A stretch of DNA of 64,000 nucleotides from Streptomyces canus (GCF_030815415.1 NZ_JAUSWW010000001.1:5518001-5582000); one strand, 5' to 3'; counted from the first letter of the stretch, positions 17,541-25,341 are shown. Numbers and translations are program-made. The notes: generated from the letters alone by a model not told the origin.

Positions 17541-18434
17541 TTACGCCACGAGGGCGTGTTGTTGTTCCAGACGCTGCCGGGTCTCCAGCGGAGTGAGGTA
17601 GCCCCAGAGCGGATGGCGGCGCAGGCGCTGCCGGTTGTAGAAGGTCTCGACGAAAGCGAAGATGTCCGCGCGGGCGCTGGCACGGTCGGGCCAGCGGCGG
17701 GTTCCGAGCTCCGCCTTCAGTAGAGCGAAGAACGACTCGGCGGCGGCGTTGTCGAAGCATGAGCCGGTGCGGCCCATGCTCTGCCGTAGTCCCAACTGGC
17801 GTATTTCACACCGTAGTTCGTCCGAGGTGTATTCACTGCCGCGGTCCGAATGCACGATGCAGCCGGGCTGGAGCCGGCCACGTCCGGCAGCCATGCCCAG
17901 TGCGTCCACGACCAAGGATGCGCGGTGGTGGTCGGCCATCGAGTAGCCGACGATCTCGCGGGTTGCGAGGTCCAGCCAGGTCGCCAGATACAGCCAGCCC
18001 TCGTCGGTGGGGATGTAGGTGATGTCGCCGACGAGCTTCACCCCGGGCGCCGGTGCGGTGAAGTCGCGGGCGATCAGATCCGGGGCGGGCACCGCCCTTT
18101 TGGCCGGGCGGGTCAGACCCTTTCGCCTGCGCCGTGTGACGCCGCTGATGCCGCGTTCACGCATGACGCGCTCGATCCGTTTGCGGTTCACGCGGTGTCC
18201 GAGCCGGCGCAGTCCGGCGTGGATGCGCGGCACTCCGTAGGCGCCGCGGGAGGCGAGGTGCAGCACGGTGATCTCGTGCGCCAGGACATCGTCCGCGGCC
18301 TGCTTCGCCCGCCTGGTCTTCTCACCGGCCAGCCATGCGTAGAAGGAGGAGCGGGCCACCTTCAGCAGCCGGCACAGCAGAGCAACATGGTGGGTGGTCT
18401 TCTCCGCCTCGATGAACGCGTACACCTGGCTCAT
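17541..18434 (-). CDS. IS3-family transposase OrfB
   Basis: A 297-residue DDE transposase. The N-terminal HTH_21-like part (about 40-100) has RAYGVPRIHAGLRRLG-type sequence. The integrase core has the three catalytic acids in VGDITYIPT, IVHSDRGSEYTS and NAAAESFFALLKAE. ATG at 18434 overlaps the orfA stop (ATGA) and follows GGAGAG. I see no A6G slippery heptamer at the junction, so translational coupling is as likely as a frameshifted OrfAB. Full-length, so likely active. Confidence 0.92.
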   Translation of the reverse strand: MSQVYAFIEAEKTTHHVALLCRLLKVARSSFYAWLAGEKTRRAKQAADDVLAHEITVLHLASRGAYGVPRIHAGLRRLGHRVNRKRIERVMRERGISGVTRRRRKGLTRPAKRAVPAPDLIARDFTAPAPGVKLVGDITYIPTDEGWLYLATWLDLATREIVGYSMADHHRASLVVDALGMAAGRGRLQPGCIVHSDRGSEYTSDELRCEIRQLGLRQSMGRTGSCFDNAAAESFFALLKAELGTRRWPDRASARADIFAFVETFYNRQRLRRHPLWGYLTPLETRQRLEQQHALVA

Positions 18435-18736
18435 CGATCGCTCTCCTTCGCGAAGAAGACCGCCGCTTTTCGCAGCACCTCAATCGTCTCCGCCTGCTCG
18501 GCGGCCAGCCTCCGCAACCGGCGCAGCTCTTCACGCTCGGCCGTCGTCAGCTCTCCCGGCGCCCCCTGCCCGCGGTCGATCTCATCCTGCTTGACCCAGT
18601 TCCGCAGGCCCTCGGCGCTGACCCCGAGCTGCCGGGCCACCTCGGTGACGGTCTTCCCGGAGGAACGCACGAGAGCGACTGCGTCCCGTTTGAACTCCTC
18701 CGTGTACCGCCTGCTGCGGTTGCTCTTACTTCCCAC
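18431..18736 (-). CDS. IS3-family transposase OrfA
   Basis: A 101-residue HTH_Tnp_1 protein. Residues 8-60 hold the HTH (RYTEEFKRDAVALVRSSGKT, then VTEVARQLGVSAEGLRNWV). The C-terminal half is a leucine-zipper-like helix (LRRLRRLAAEQAETIEVLRK) that usually pairs OrfA with OrfAB. Its stop overlaps the orfB start. ATG at 18736, inside the right end of the element. Confidence 0.9.
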   Translation of the reverse strand: MGSKSNRSRRYTEEFKRDAVALVRSSGKTVTEVARQLGVSAEGLRNWVKQDEIDRGQGAPGELTTAEREELRRLRRLAAEQAETIEVLRKAAVFFAKESDR

Positions 18737-18799
18737 CTGGCACTACTTCCTCTGGAACTCACGTCCCAGTCTCCAGGTGTCCACGATCAAGGGGAAGGT

Positions 18800-19121
18800 T
18801 CAGTGAGCGTGCACCGACTCCATAGGTCTTGCCTTGGCTCGTGCAGCAAGATCCTCGAAGTAGAGCATTGCCTTGGTCGTGAGAATGCGCTCCTTGTAGA
18901 TGTACGGGGCCAAGACGTCCCACATGTTCACGATGTTCAAGCCGTAGGAGCCGATGATCAGGCTCTCCTCCACTACACCGTGAGCAACGAGCTTGCCGAC
19001 ATCGTCATAGAAGAGGCTGACGCGGCGGATGTCGCGCTTCACTTCGGACGGCAGAGCCCTGTATCCGCGCGGTCAGTGCTACCAGGACAGCCAAGAGGTT
19101 TAGCGCGAGCGACAGGCCCAT
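18800..19121 (-). pseudogene. DUF4760-type membrane protein, broken by deletion and IS
   Basis: The piece from 19121 begins MGLSLALNLLAVLVALTARI, a typical N-terminal membrane helix. A different frame then gives GYRALPSEVKRDIRRVSLFY, followed by DDVGKLVAHGVVEESLIIGS and MLYFEDLAARAKA, which I recognise as the C-terminal half of DUF4760 proteins. About 40-50 residues expected between helix and GYR are missing and the frame changes, so an internal deletion has occurred. The C-terminus ends at the IS boundary, where the IS supplies the stop. The family has unknown function. Confidence 0.7.
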
Positions 19122-19149
19122 GCTTGGAGGCTAGCCATGCGGGTGGACC

Positions 19150-20064
19150 TCAAGAAGCTTCCACGGCAGCAGGGGCCGGATAAAGAGCAGAGACGGCTTT
19201 ACGAGTGCGCTCCTGGCTCGACGGCATGAGGTGTGCGTACACGCGGAGCGTCAGGCCCGGGTCCGAGTGGCCGAGGTACTCGGCGAGAGCTTTGATGTTC
19301 TCCCCGGCATCCAGCAGCACCGACGCGTAGAAGTGCCGGAGCGCATGCATCCCGTTCTCGCGGGACTCGGCGTAGGGCTGGCCGCGCTCCGGAACAGGGA
19401 TGACCCCGGCAGCGGCGAGCGCTGGTTTCCACGCCTCCTCGTTGAGCGAGGTGCGCCAGACGTGCCCACCACGGGGCCCGGTGAAGATCAGCCGATTGGT
19501 CACCGGAGGCCCGTCGGACACCTTCCACGGCAAGGTGATCTCGACTGGCAAGAACCGCTTCATGTGCTCCCGGAACGCACCGGCGACCGACCCAGGAAGC
19601 GGCACGTCCCGCAGCTTGCCGCCCTTGGGCGGGGCGAACACGGCCTTGCTCCGGCTCAGCTTCAGTTGCTGGACCACGTGGAGCGTGTCCGACTCGAAGT
19701 CGATCGCGTCGACGGCGACGCCGAGGATCTCTCCCTGGCGAAGCCCACATCCGGCGCCCAGGTCGACCATGGCCCGGTACCGCTCGGTCATGCCGGCCTG
19801 GACGGCGAAGACTCGTTCAGGTGTCCAGGGAGCGACTCGCCTGTTGTCCACGGCCGGTGGCCGAACCGATCGAGCCGCACACGGATTCCGGGGAAGATGC
19901 CCGTCGTCCACGGCTGCGCTGAGGGCGGCACGCACGTTGGAGTAGATGGTGCGGGCGTACGAGCCCCGGATGCCGTTCTCGCTCAGTTGCCGAACCCAGT
20001 CTCGGATGTGCGCAGACTGGAAGGAACCGAGCGGGCGCAATCCCAAGTACGGGAAGTCGGTCAC
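19150..20064 (-). pseudogene. Tyrosine recombinase (phage-type integrase), N-terminally truncated
   Basis: 304 residues with an intact catalytic domain: Arg in GAGCGLRQGEILGVA, His-x-x-Arg in HALRHFYASVLLD, His in LAEYLGHSDPG and Tyr in LRVYAHLMPSS. It starts (GTG 20064) within the SAM-like core-binding domain at PYLGLRPLGSFQSAHIRDWV; the arm-binding domain and most of the core-binding domain (about 90 residues in relatives) are absent. The same frame meets a TAG just upstream. It is presumably the integrase of the gpmA element and now inactive. Confidence 0.8.
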
Positions 20065-20098
20065 GGACGGCGGAGGGGTCGGCGCCAGGAGGCCACCC

Positions 20099-20461
20099 GT
20101 GCTGACGAACGGACCCCGCCACGGCTACTGGTGCGAGTGCTGGACCCAGGACCTCACCGAGGAGGAACGGCCAACGCTCCGGGCATCCCTCGACGCTTAC
20201 TCGGCTTCCCAGGCAGACAGATGGGTTGCGGTGACGCTCCGCACCATCTCTCCGGCTCTGGACTCCGACGCTTCCGACACGGCATGGGCCTGGCTCTCCC
20301 AGGGACGCATCGCAACCCGGCAAGCCCTCTTACGTTCCGAGCCCTGCACGGTCACGATCACCCATGCGCAGACCCGCCGGGTGGAGGGGGCGCCGTTCCC
20401 GACCGCGGGTCCGTTGGGACGGGAGCTGGGGCGGGTTGCTGTTAAGGAAGTGGGCGGCTAA
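20099..20461 (+). CDS. Conserved hypothetical cargo protein
   Basis: A 120-residue protein starting at GTG 20099 (VLTNGPRHGYWCECWTQDLT) with AGGAGG 10 bp upstream, so the start is well supported. It contains two nearby cysteines and Trp in YWCECW, then a helical part (RASLDAYSASQADRWVAVTL) and RATRQALLRSEP-like sequence. I do not recognise a domain. It starts where the integrase is cut off, on the other strand, and converges on the small membrane protein gene. Confidence 0.6.
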   Translation: MLTNGPRHGYWCECWTQDLTEEERPTLRASLDAYSASQADRWVAVTLRTISPALDSDASDTAWAWLSQGRIATRQALLRSEPCTVTITHAQTRRVEGAPFPTAGPLGRELGRVAVKEVGG

Positions 20462-20772
20462 GGCGTGCCGTTGCCCTCTCGATTACCACCCGCGAGCTGG
20501 CCCACCGTCATGACGATGATGCCGACCACCAGAATCACGTTGCCGGTCAGGGTGCCCCACAGCCGGGTATCCGAGTCGCTGATCACCAGCCCGAAGACCG
20601 CCTGCCAGCACAGCGCGAAGGCCACCACCAGCTGGCCCCAGCCATAGAGGTGAGGGCCGCGGACGTGGCGACGGTTCATGGGGAGCACCCAGCCACGGGC
20701 AACCGCCGCCACGCCGGAGGCGGCGACGAGCAGCGCCAGCAGAACAAGAGGTATGGCGAGGTAGAGCTTCAT
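20458..20772 (-). CDS. Small three-helix membrane protein
   Basis: A 104-residue protein with three hydrophobic helices: MKLYLAIPLVLLALLVAASG, then YGWGQLVVAFALCWQAVFGL, then WGTLTGNVILVVGIIVMTVG. A short basic loop (RRHVRGPHLYG) follows helix 1. ATG at 20772 follows GGGAGGG. It overlaps the upstream plus-strand gene by 4 bp at the stops. No family recognised; cargo of the gpmA element. Confidence 0.65.
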   Translation of the reverse strand: MKLYLAIPLVLLALLVAASGVAAVARGWVLPMNRRHVRGPHLYGWGQLVVAFALCWQAVFGLVISDSDTRLWGTLTGNVILVVGIIVMTVGQLAGGNREGNGTP

Positions 20773-21157
20773 GATCCCTCCCCTGCGCGCCAGGCCCACG
20801 CCGGACGCCAGCGTGATCATGGCACCCACCGCGCCGCCCGTCCATAGGTTCCCCGCGTCCCTCATGATCGACCGTACAAGCCCCAGTACGCTGTGTTGGA
20901 TTCGTCAAGAGCACCCCTCTTCACTGACACCAGTACCTGACACCAACAGGGCCAGACAGCGGGTTTTGAATGGGCCATTGAGACTCCACCGACCTCGTAG
21001 ATGTCTGTGCATGGCAACGTCATCTCTCCTTGGCGTCACGTAGGGCGCAGGAAATGTTGCGGCCGGTGATCAACGGGGTGAAGCTGAGCGGGATGCACCG
21101 GATCCCAGCGAGCGCGGACGGAACCGCGCAGGTCGCGGTGCGCGAGGAGAGCGTGCG
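20773..21157. other. Gene-free stretch inside the element
   Basis: 385 bp with relatively low GC and no convincing gene, RNA or strong hairpin on either strand. Short frames here lack ribosome binding sites and coding bias. GAGGAGAG at its end is the Shine-Dalgarno of the next gene. Confidence 0.5.
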
Positions 21158-21445
21158 ATGCGGATGATGATGAAGGCCCGCATGGACACCCAGATGTCGA
21201 ATCAGGTGACGAAAGGCGGAGCGATGCCCGACTCGCTGAAGTCAGCGATCGAGCAGCTGAGGCCGGAGGCCGCCTACTTCACTCCTGAGGGCGGGCGCTC
21301 CATGATTCTCGTATTCGACATGCAGGACAGCTCGCAGTTGCCCTCCATCGCCGATCCGTTCTTCCAGGAGATGGGCGCGGAGGTCACGTTTGAGCCGGTC
21401 ATGAACCTCGACGATTTGCAGAGGGGCCTTGCTGCCCTGAAGTAG
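21158..21445 (+). CDS. Small conserved hypothetical protein
   Basis: A 95-residue protein. The first 20 residues start MRMMMKARMDTQMSNQVTKG; the rest has RPEAAYFTPEGGRSMILVFD and a DSSQLPSIADPFFQEMGAEV segment, ending in LDDLQRGLAALK. This looks like a ferredoxin-like alpha/beta fold of the DUF3303-like kind seen in many streptomycetes. ATG at 21158 follows GAGGAGAG. Function unknown; element cargo. Confidence 0.65.
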   Translation: MRMMMKARMDTQMSNQVTKGGAMPDSLKSAIEQLRPEAAYFTPEGGRSMILVFDMQDSSQLPSIADPFFQEMGAEVTFEPVMNLDDLQRGLAALK

Positions 21446-21737
21446 CAGAGCTGACCTCAGCGCCCGCATGCCGATCCACAGAGAACTACGGATCAGAAGG
21501 TTGTGCGGGGGGTGGGTGCGGAGCCATTCGGTGTCGCGGGACCGTGCAGGTCTGGAGACTCCTATCCGGCCACCCCCCTTGGCCGCCGTGTTCCTCAGTG
21601 AGGACACTGAACCGGCCCATCCGGACCGCGGAAGCTGACAGCAGCCACTGATATCGGCCTTGGTGCCACGGTTGGCGCCGCTGGCTGACGTCCCAGATCG
21701 TGCGGCATGGCCGGAGACTGGGCGAGGCCTCCCGCCC
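21446..21737. other. Gene-free stretch inside the element
   Basis: About 290 bp between two cargo genes. I see no coding bias, tRNA-like fold or strong terminator. The next frame is open here too, but family-like sequence begins only at 21738. Confidence 0.45.
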
Positions 21738-22139
21738 ATGGCTGAGAGACCGGCTACGAGCTGGCGGCACGGCATAGCTGAGGAAGCCGAGGAGCTTGCC
21801 GCCGGCACCTTGGACCCCGAGGGCGCCTGCATGGCAGCGCTGTACCCCGAGGGGCTGCTTGCGGCGACCGACGCAGTCCTCGACGCCTTTGAGGGTGAGC
21901 TTCCGGGACTTGGCGAGGCCGGCGATGAGCAGGTCTTTGCTGTGGTGGAACGCGTCGTCCTGGCCCTCGACGCGGTGGACGACGCCGACAACGGCGGCGC
22001 CTTCGAAACCGACGAACGAGAAGAGCTGTGCGACTACATCGACGAGTCGCTCACCGAGCACGGCGTCGATGTGGTCGCCCTGACCGCCCGCCACGGCCTC
22101 GGCCGGTGCCGGCTCACAGACAAGTGGCGGAAGTGGTAA
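21738..22139 (+). CDS. Acidic conserved hypothetical protein
   Basis: A 133-residue acidic protein, likely starting at ATG 21738 (MAERPATSWRHGIAEEAEEL). It contains EGACMAALYPEGLLAATDAV, VVERVVLALDAVDDADNGG and FETDEREELCDYIDESLTEH, and ends TDKWRKW. I recall similar single-domain helical proteins in other streptomycetes, with no known function. An upstream in-frame start at 21660 is less likely. Cargo of the gpmA element. Confidence 0.65.
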   Translation: MAERPATSWRHGIAEEAEELAAGTLDPEGACMAALYPEGLLAATDAVLDAFEGELPGLGEAGDEQVFAVVERVVLALDAVDDADNGGAFETDEREELCDYIDESLTEHGVDVVALTARHGLGRCRLTDKWRKW

Positions 22140-22370
22140 GCCGACTCAGCCACACGATCCGCTGAGCCCAGTGAGGCCGCTCATCGATCCTTCACCCAGG
22201 TCAGCGCCCGGACCTTTCGCAAACGCTCGCAGCTTCCCAAGCTGAGGGGGTGTCACGGCAGTGGCCATGCTGGTCATCATCGCTCCCGGCCGTTCGGGGG
22301 AGACCCGCGCGGCATCGAGGACCCATCCCACCCTGCGGGGCATGCCTTGCTGGGACGAAAGGGAGACATG

Positions 22371-22697
22371 ATGCCGCTCTATCTATCGAGGTTCAGCTAC
22401 ACGCCGGAGACTTGGGCGAGACTCATCGGCCACCCCGAGGACCGCGCAAAGGCCGCGCAGTCGTACATCGAGTCCGTCGGCGGCAAGCTCCACGGCTTCT
22501 GGTACGCGTTCGGCACCCGCGACGGCTACAACTTGTGGGAGGCCCCCGACAACGTCTCCATGGCCGCGGTCGCCCTGGCGATCAGCGGAGGCGGCGCGCT
22601 CAGCTCGTTCGAGACGACCGTTCTCCTGACCGTCGACGAAGCCCTGGATGCCCTGCGCAAAGCCGGGCAGATCCAGTACCGGGCCCCCGGCGCGTAG
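22371..22697 (+). CDS. GYD domain protein
   Basis: A 108-residue protein of the GYD family (dimeric alpha/beta-barrel fold): PLYLSRFSYTPETWARLI, then AAQSYIESVGGKLHGFWYAF, then GTRDGYNLWEAPDNVSMAA, with TVLLTVDEALDALRKAG at the end. The GYD signature (RDGYNL) is present. ATG 22371 lies 5 nt after GGGAG; ATG 22368 is the alternative. Role unknown. It is the last gene before the attR-like repeat. Confidence 0.8.
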   Translation: MPLYLSRFSYTPETWARLIGHPEDRAKAAQSYIESVGGKLHGFWYAFGTRDGYNLWEAPDNVSMAAVALAISGGGALSSFETTVLLTVDEALDALRKAGQIQYRAPGA

Positions 22698-22865
22698 CGG
22701 TCCAGGTGGCAGGCAGCGACGAACAAGTCCCAGCTTTCGGGCCGTCCCTGGGCCGTCCGAGGCCGCTCGACAGTGGCCCATGACGACCGACGACCACCGC
22801 CAGGCGTACGAGCCCGCTGCCCCTGACCAGCAAATATCCAGCTCACCAAGATCCCCGGCAACACC

Positions 22866-22883
22866 CAGGGCAAGAAGAAGTAA
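22866..22883 (+). repeat. attR-like direct repeat
   Basis: CAGGGCAAGAAGAAGTAA, identical to the last 18 bases of gpmA. The frame upstream reads LTKIPGNTQGKKK and stop, so this copy looks like a detached C-terminal end of a gene, not random sequence. A hairpin resembling the gpmA terminator follows at 22896-22934. Confidence 0.7.
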
Positions 22884-22895
22884 GCCGCACGAATC

Positions 22896-22934
22896 AAGCC
22901 CCCTGCCCGCGGCCTTCCCGCAGGCAGGGGGTTT
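22896..22934 (+). terminator. Hairpin after the attR-like repeat
   Basis: AAGCCCCCTGCC (22896-22907) pairs with GGCAGGGGGTTT (22923-22934), with one G-U pair and a GC-rich loop. Placed like the gpmA terminator relative to the stop, it is probably the original terminator displaced by the insertion. Confidence 0.6.
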
Positions 22935-22996
22935 GTCTGTGCGGCCGGCTCGCCCGCCCCGCTAACCTGCGCGCATGACTCACCACCGAAAGGGCG

Positions 22997-23422
22997 ATGC
23001 CGCGTAGGCGCCCCTCCGCGGTACGGGCCGCGACGCCGGTGCGGGTACGACCTTCCCGGCACCCCCGTCCACGTCCCCGTATCGGCCGGATCTCCGCGGG
23101 CTGTGCCGCCGACATCCGCAGGCTCGAACACCGACGCTTCTCGCCGGGGGACACGGACAGCGTGTTCCGGTACTGGGCCGCTCTCGCGCACGGCCCCCTC
23201 GCCCATCTGACCCGCGACGTCGACGCCTGCGGCATTGCCGGGTGCGGGTGCGACCCGGGGTACTTCCGCGACCACCTCGAACAGGTGCTCCACGCCTTGC
23301 CCACCAGGTCCGCCCGTGAACTCCGCGCCCTGCTCCACGACCTCGACGCCGTCATCCTGCGCCGGGCCCGCGTCCTGCCTTACTCCTCGCCCGACGTCCC
23401 GTGGTGGAAGGAGTGGTTCTGA
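22997..23422 (+). CDS. Conserved hypothetical protein
   Basis: A 141-residue protein with a basic Pro/Arg-rich N-terminus (about 1-32), then a conserved-looking core: AADIRRLEHRRFSPGDTDSV, YWAALAHGPLAHLTRDVDAC and GIAGCGCDPGYFRDHLEQVL. The three cysteines in DACGIAGCGC could bind a metal. It ends PYSSPDVPWWKEWF. ATG at 22997 is chosen with GAAAGGG upstream. No family recognised. It is the first chromosomal gene after the element. Confidence 0.6.
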   Translation: MPRRRPSAVRAATPVRVRPSRHPRPRPRIGRISAGCAADIRRLEHRRFSPGDTDSVFRYWAALAHGPLAHLTRDVDACGIAGCGCDPGYFRDHLEQVLHALPTRSARELRALLHDLDAVILRRARVLPYSSPDVPWWKEWF

Positions 23423-23494
23423 GCGGGCAAGGAGTCCGTCAACCTCCGGACAACTCCCCGACCGCACGCCCGCCCCACCCCTACCGTGCGCCCC

Positions 23495-24046
23495 ATGCGA
23501 CGCGTGTGGTGGGCGGTCGGCGGCGGGTTCGCCGCGGCGGTACTGGCGGTGGGCGGATGGCTCGTGGCCGCGGACAAGGGGTATCCGTTCGCGGACGCGC
23601 GGGCCTGCGAGGGCAGCGACGTGCCTTTGGAACAGGAGCTCGACGTCGTGGGCCTGCCGATGCCGTCCGGCGCACGGGACGTCCACTACGTCACCCACCC
23701 CGCCGCCAAGGACGGAGACGTCGAGCTGGCCGTCGCCTTCCGCAGCACCGCGAGGGTGATGCGCGCCTACCTCGAACAGCACAAGATCGTGACGACCGGG
23801 TTCACCCACCTCGCCGACGGCCGTTTCCTCACCGGCGACGTCGGCACACCTCCCGCCTCCCTCGGCCTGTGCGGCGACGTCCCCGAGATCCACGCGCCCG
23901 CCGTCCTCGTCGAACAGCGGCGTGCCGACTTCGGCGGGGAGCCGGAGACCGTCGACATCGCCCTGCAGACGGACCCCGGCCGCATCGGCACCCTCCGGCC
24001 CACCACGGACGTCCTGCTCACGGTCAACCGGACCCGGGGCACCTGA
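23495..24046 (+). CDS. Membrane-anchored hypothetical protein
   Basis: A 183-residue protein with a short N-terminal anchor or signal (MRRVWWAVGGGFAAAVLAVG) and a predicted extracytoplasmic domain of about 155 residues with two cysteines (ACEGSD, LGLCGD) that could pair. The domain contains VHYVTHPAAKDGDVELAVAF and ends LLTVNRTRGT. TACCGT at 23482-23487 lies 7 nt before ATG 23495, which fits a leaderless message. No family recognised. Confidence 0.6.
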   Translation: MRRVWWAVGGGFAAAVLAVGGWLVAADKGYPFADARACEGSDVPLEQELDVVGLPMPSGARDVHYVTHPAAKDGDVELAVAFRSTARVMRAYLEQHKIVTTGFTHLADGRFLTGDVGTPPASLGLCGDVPEIHAPAVLVEQRRADFGGEPETVDIALQTDPGRIGTLRPTTDVLLTVNRTRGT

Positions 24047-24061
24047 CCCCCGTGACGCGAA

Positions 24062-24087
24062 GGGCCCCGGCGCGATCACCGGGGCCC
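24062..24087. terminator. Bidirectional terminator
   Basis: GGGCCCCGG (24062-24070) and CCGGGGCCC (24079-24087) are perfect inverted arms with an 8-nt loop, between two convergent genes. Confidence 0.7.
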
Positions 24088-24115
24088 TCACCGTCGTACG
24101 ACAAGAATCGCGGCG

Positions 24116-24274
24116 TCAGCCGCACTGGCACGGATTGCCCGACTGGCACCCGCACCCGCAGCCCGAACCACAGCCGCACGCGCCTATCAGCATCAGGTTC
24201 CTGATCTCGGCGGGCTGCTCGGTCGGGCGTTCCTGCGCGGGGTCGGGCGTGGGGGTGCTGGGGGATTCGGCCAT
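24116..24274 (-). CDS. Cysteine-rich 52-residue peptide
   Basis: ATG 24274 follows GGAGGG. Residues 1-24 are acidic and Pro/Thr-rich (MAESPSTPTPDPAQERPTEQ). IRNLMLIGA follows, then seven cysteines in 19 residues in a CGCGSGCGCGCQSG pattern, ending PCQCG at the C-terminus. No signal peptide. It could be a small metal-binding (zinc or copper) protein. A leader-plus-core RiPP layout is another reading, but no modification enzymes are adjacent. Conserved next to phoU in streptomycetes, as I recall. Confidence 0.75.
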   Translation of the reverse strand: MAESPSTPTPDPAQERPTEQPAEIRNLMLIGACGCGSGCGCGCQSGNPCQCG

Positions 24275-24416
24275 GGGTCCCTCCTCGGGGCAAGGGTCTG
24301 ACTCTCGGCACAGACCCTGTCCCCATTGCATGCCCGCCCACGAGGTCGCATCAACGGCGCATTGAGGCTTGCACGCGCCCCGAACAGGCCCCGCACACCC
24401 CCGACAGGCCTGGGGC

Positions 24417-25106
24417 TCAGGCCCCCTCCACCCCCGTCGCCGGCTGGATGTCCGCCTGCAGATCGTCCGCGTGCTCACCCGTCACCAGGAACACCACCCG
24501 CTTGGCCACCGACACCGCGTGGTCGGCGAACCGCTCGTAGTAGCGGCCCAGCAGGGTGACGTCCACCGCCGTCTCGATGCCGTGCTTCCAGCGGTCGTCC
24601 AGCAGGTGCTGGAAGAGGGTGCGGTGCAGCAGGTCCATCTCGTCGTCGTCCTGCTCCAGCTGGAGCGCGAGGTCGACGTCCTTGGTGATGATGACCTCCG
24701 CCGCCTTCGCCATCAGGCGCTGGGCGAGCTGGCCCATCTCCAGGATCGTGGCGTGCAGGTCGTGCGGGATGGCACGCTCCGGGAAGCGCAGCCGGGCGAG
24801 CTTCGCCACATGCTGGGCGAGGTCGCCCGAGCGCTCCAGGTCCGCCGACATCCGCAGGGAGGTGACGACGATACGGAGATCCGTGGCCACCGGCTGCTGC
24901 CTGGCCAGCAGGGCTATGGCCCGCGCCTCCAGCTCGTGCTGAAGGTCGTCCACCCTCTGGTCGGCCTCGATGACGCTCTCGGCCAGCTTCAGGTCGGAGT
25001 CGAGGATGGACGTCGTGGCGCGACCGATCGCCGACCCCACCAGCCGGGCCATCTCCACCAGACCGTCGCCGATCGAGTCAAGTTCCTCGTGGTACGCGTC
25101 CCGCAT
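24417..25106 (-). CDS. phoU: Phosphate signalling regulator PhoU
   Basis: A 229-residue protein with two three-helix PhoU repeats: MRDAYHEELDSIGDGLVEMA at the start and FQHLLDDRWKHGIETAVDVT in the second, with DLERSGDLAQHVAKLAR and GRYYERFADHAVSVAKRVVF as the two metal-binding signatures. It modulates PhoR signalling and phosphate uptake. ATG 25106 follows GAGGGA. It is divergent from phoR-phoP with a PHO box between, so it is probably PhoP-regulated. Confidence 0.94.
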   Translation of the reverse strand: MRDAYHEELDSIGDGLVEMARLVGSAIGRATTSILDSDLKLAESVIEADQRVDDLQHELEARAIALLARQQPVATDLRIVVTSLRMSADLERSGDLAQHVAKLARLRFPERAIPHDLHATILEMGQLAQRLMAKAAEVIITKDVDLALQLEQDDDEMDLLHRTLFQHLLDDRWKHGIETAVDVTLLGRYYERFADHAVSVAKRVVFLVTGEHADDLQADIQPATGVEGA

Positions 25107-25224
25107 CTGGGATCCCTCTCTTACGTCTGCCTCGGGGGTTCCGGGGGCCAGAACCAGCCACCGGAAACATCCGACGACCGGCGCTGTGAACCCCACGCTC
25201 CCACGTTCGGCCCTGTACGCGTCG

Positions 25225-25268
25225 ATTTCCGTCACCCCAAATGAACCATCACTGGCTCCTAGGTGAAC
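25225..25268 (-). promoter_or_regulatory. PHO box between phoU and phoR
   Basis: Read on the minus strand, four consecutive 11-nt units run GTTCACCTAGG, AGCCAGTGATG, GTTCATTTGGG, GTGACGGAAAT. The 11-nt phasing and GTTCA core match the direct-repeat units bound by Streptomyces PhoP. The site lies between phoU and phoR, where autoregulation is established in S. coelicolor. Confidence 0.75.
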
Positions 25269-25341
25269 TCTGGGCGACGAGTGTTCGAGCTCGCACCTCG
25301 AAGGCTGTGGCCAGGAGCGATCCCATGCCTAACCTGGACGC

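Larger units (their letters stand above)
17508..18802 (-). mobile_element. IS3-family insertion sequence
   Basis: About 1295 bp. The ends are imperfect inverted repeats: the left starts TGAAGCTTCCCCGTGATC and the right, read inward, TGAACCTTCCCCTTGATC. The copy is flanked by GTG on both sides (17505-17507 and 18803-18805), a 3-bp target duplication as expected for IS3. It contains orfA and orfB, both apparently intact. It truncates the DUF4760 gene: the TGA that now ends that frame is the terminal TGA of the IS. Confidence 0.85.
17330..22883. mobile_element. Decayed integrative element in gpmA
   Basis: A region of about 5.5 kb between two 18-bp direct repeats. It carries an IS3-family insertion, a disrupted DUF4760 gene, a tyrosine integrase lacking its N-terminal domains and five small cargo genes. 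The DNA from about 18.8 to 22.3 kb is visibly less GC-rich than its neighbours. No replication or transfer genes remain, so it is probably immobile. The boundaries rest on the repeat and on the integrase; comparison with an empty gpmA locus would settle them. Confidence 0.65.

Noticed and set aside
18425..18445. Programmed frameshift between IS3 orfA and orfB
   Set aside because: No A-rich slippery heptamer is visible; the ATGA overlap and GGAGAG suit simple coupling. I cannot exclude another slip site.
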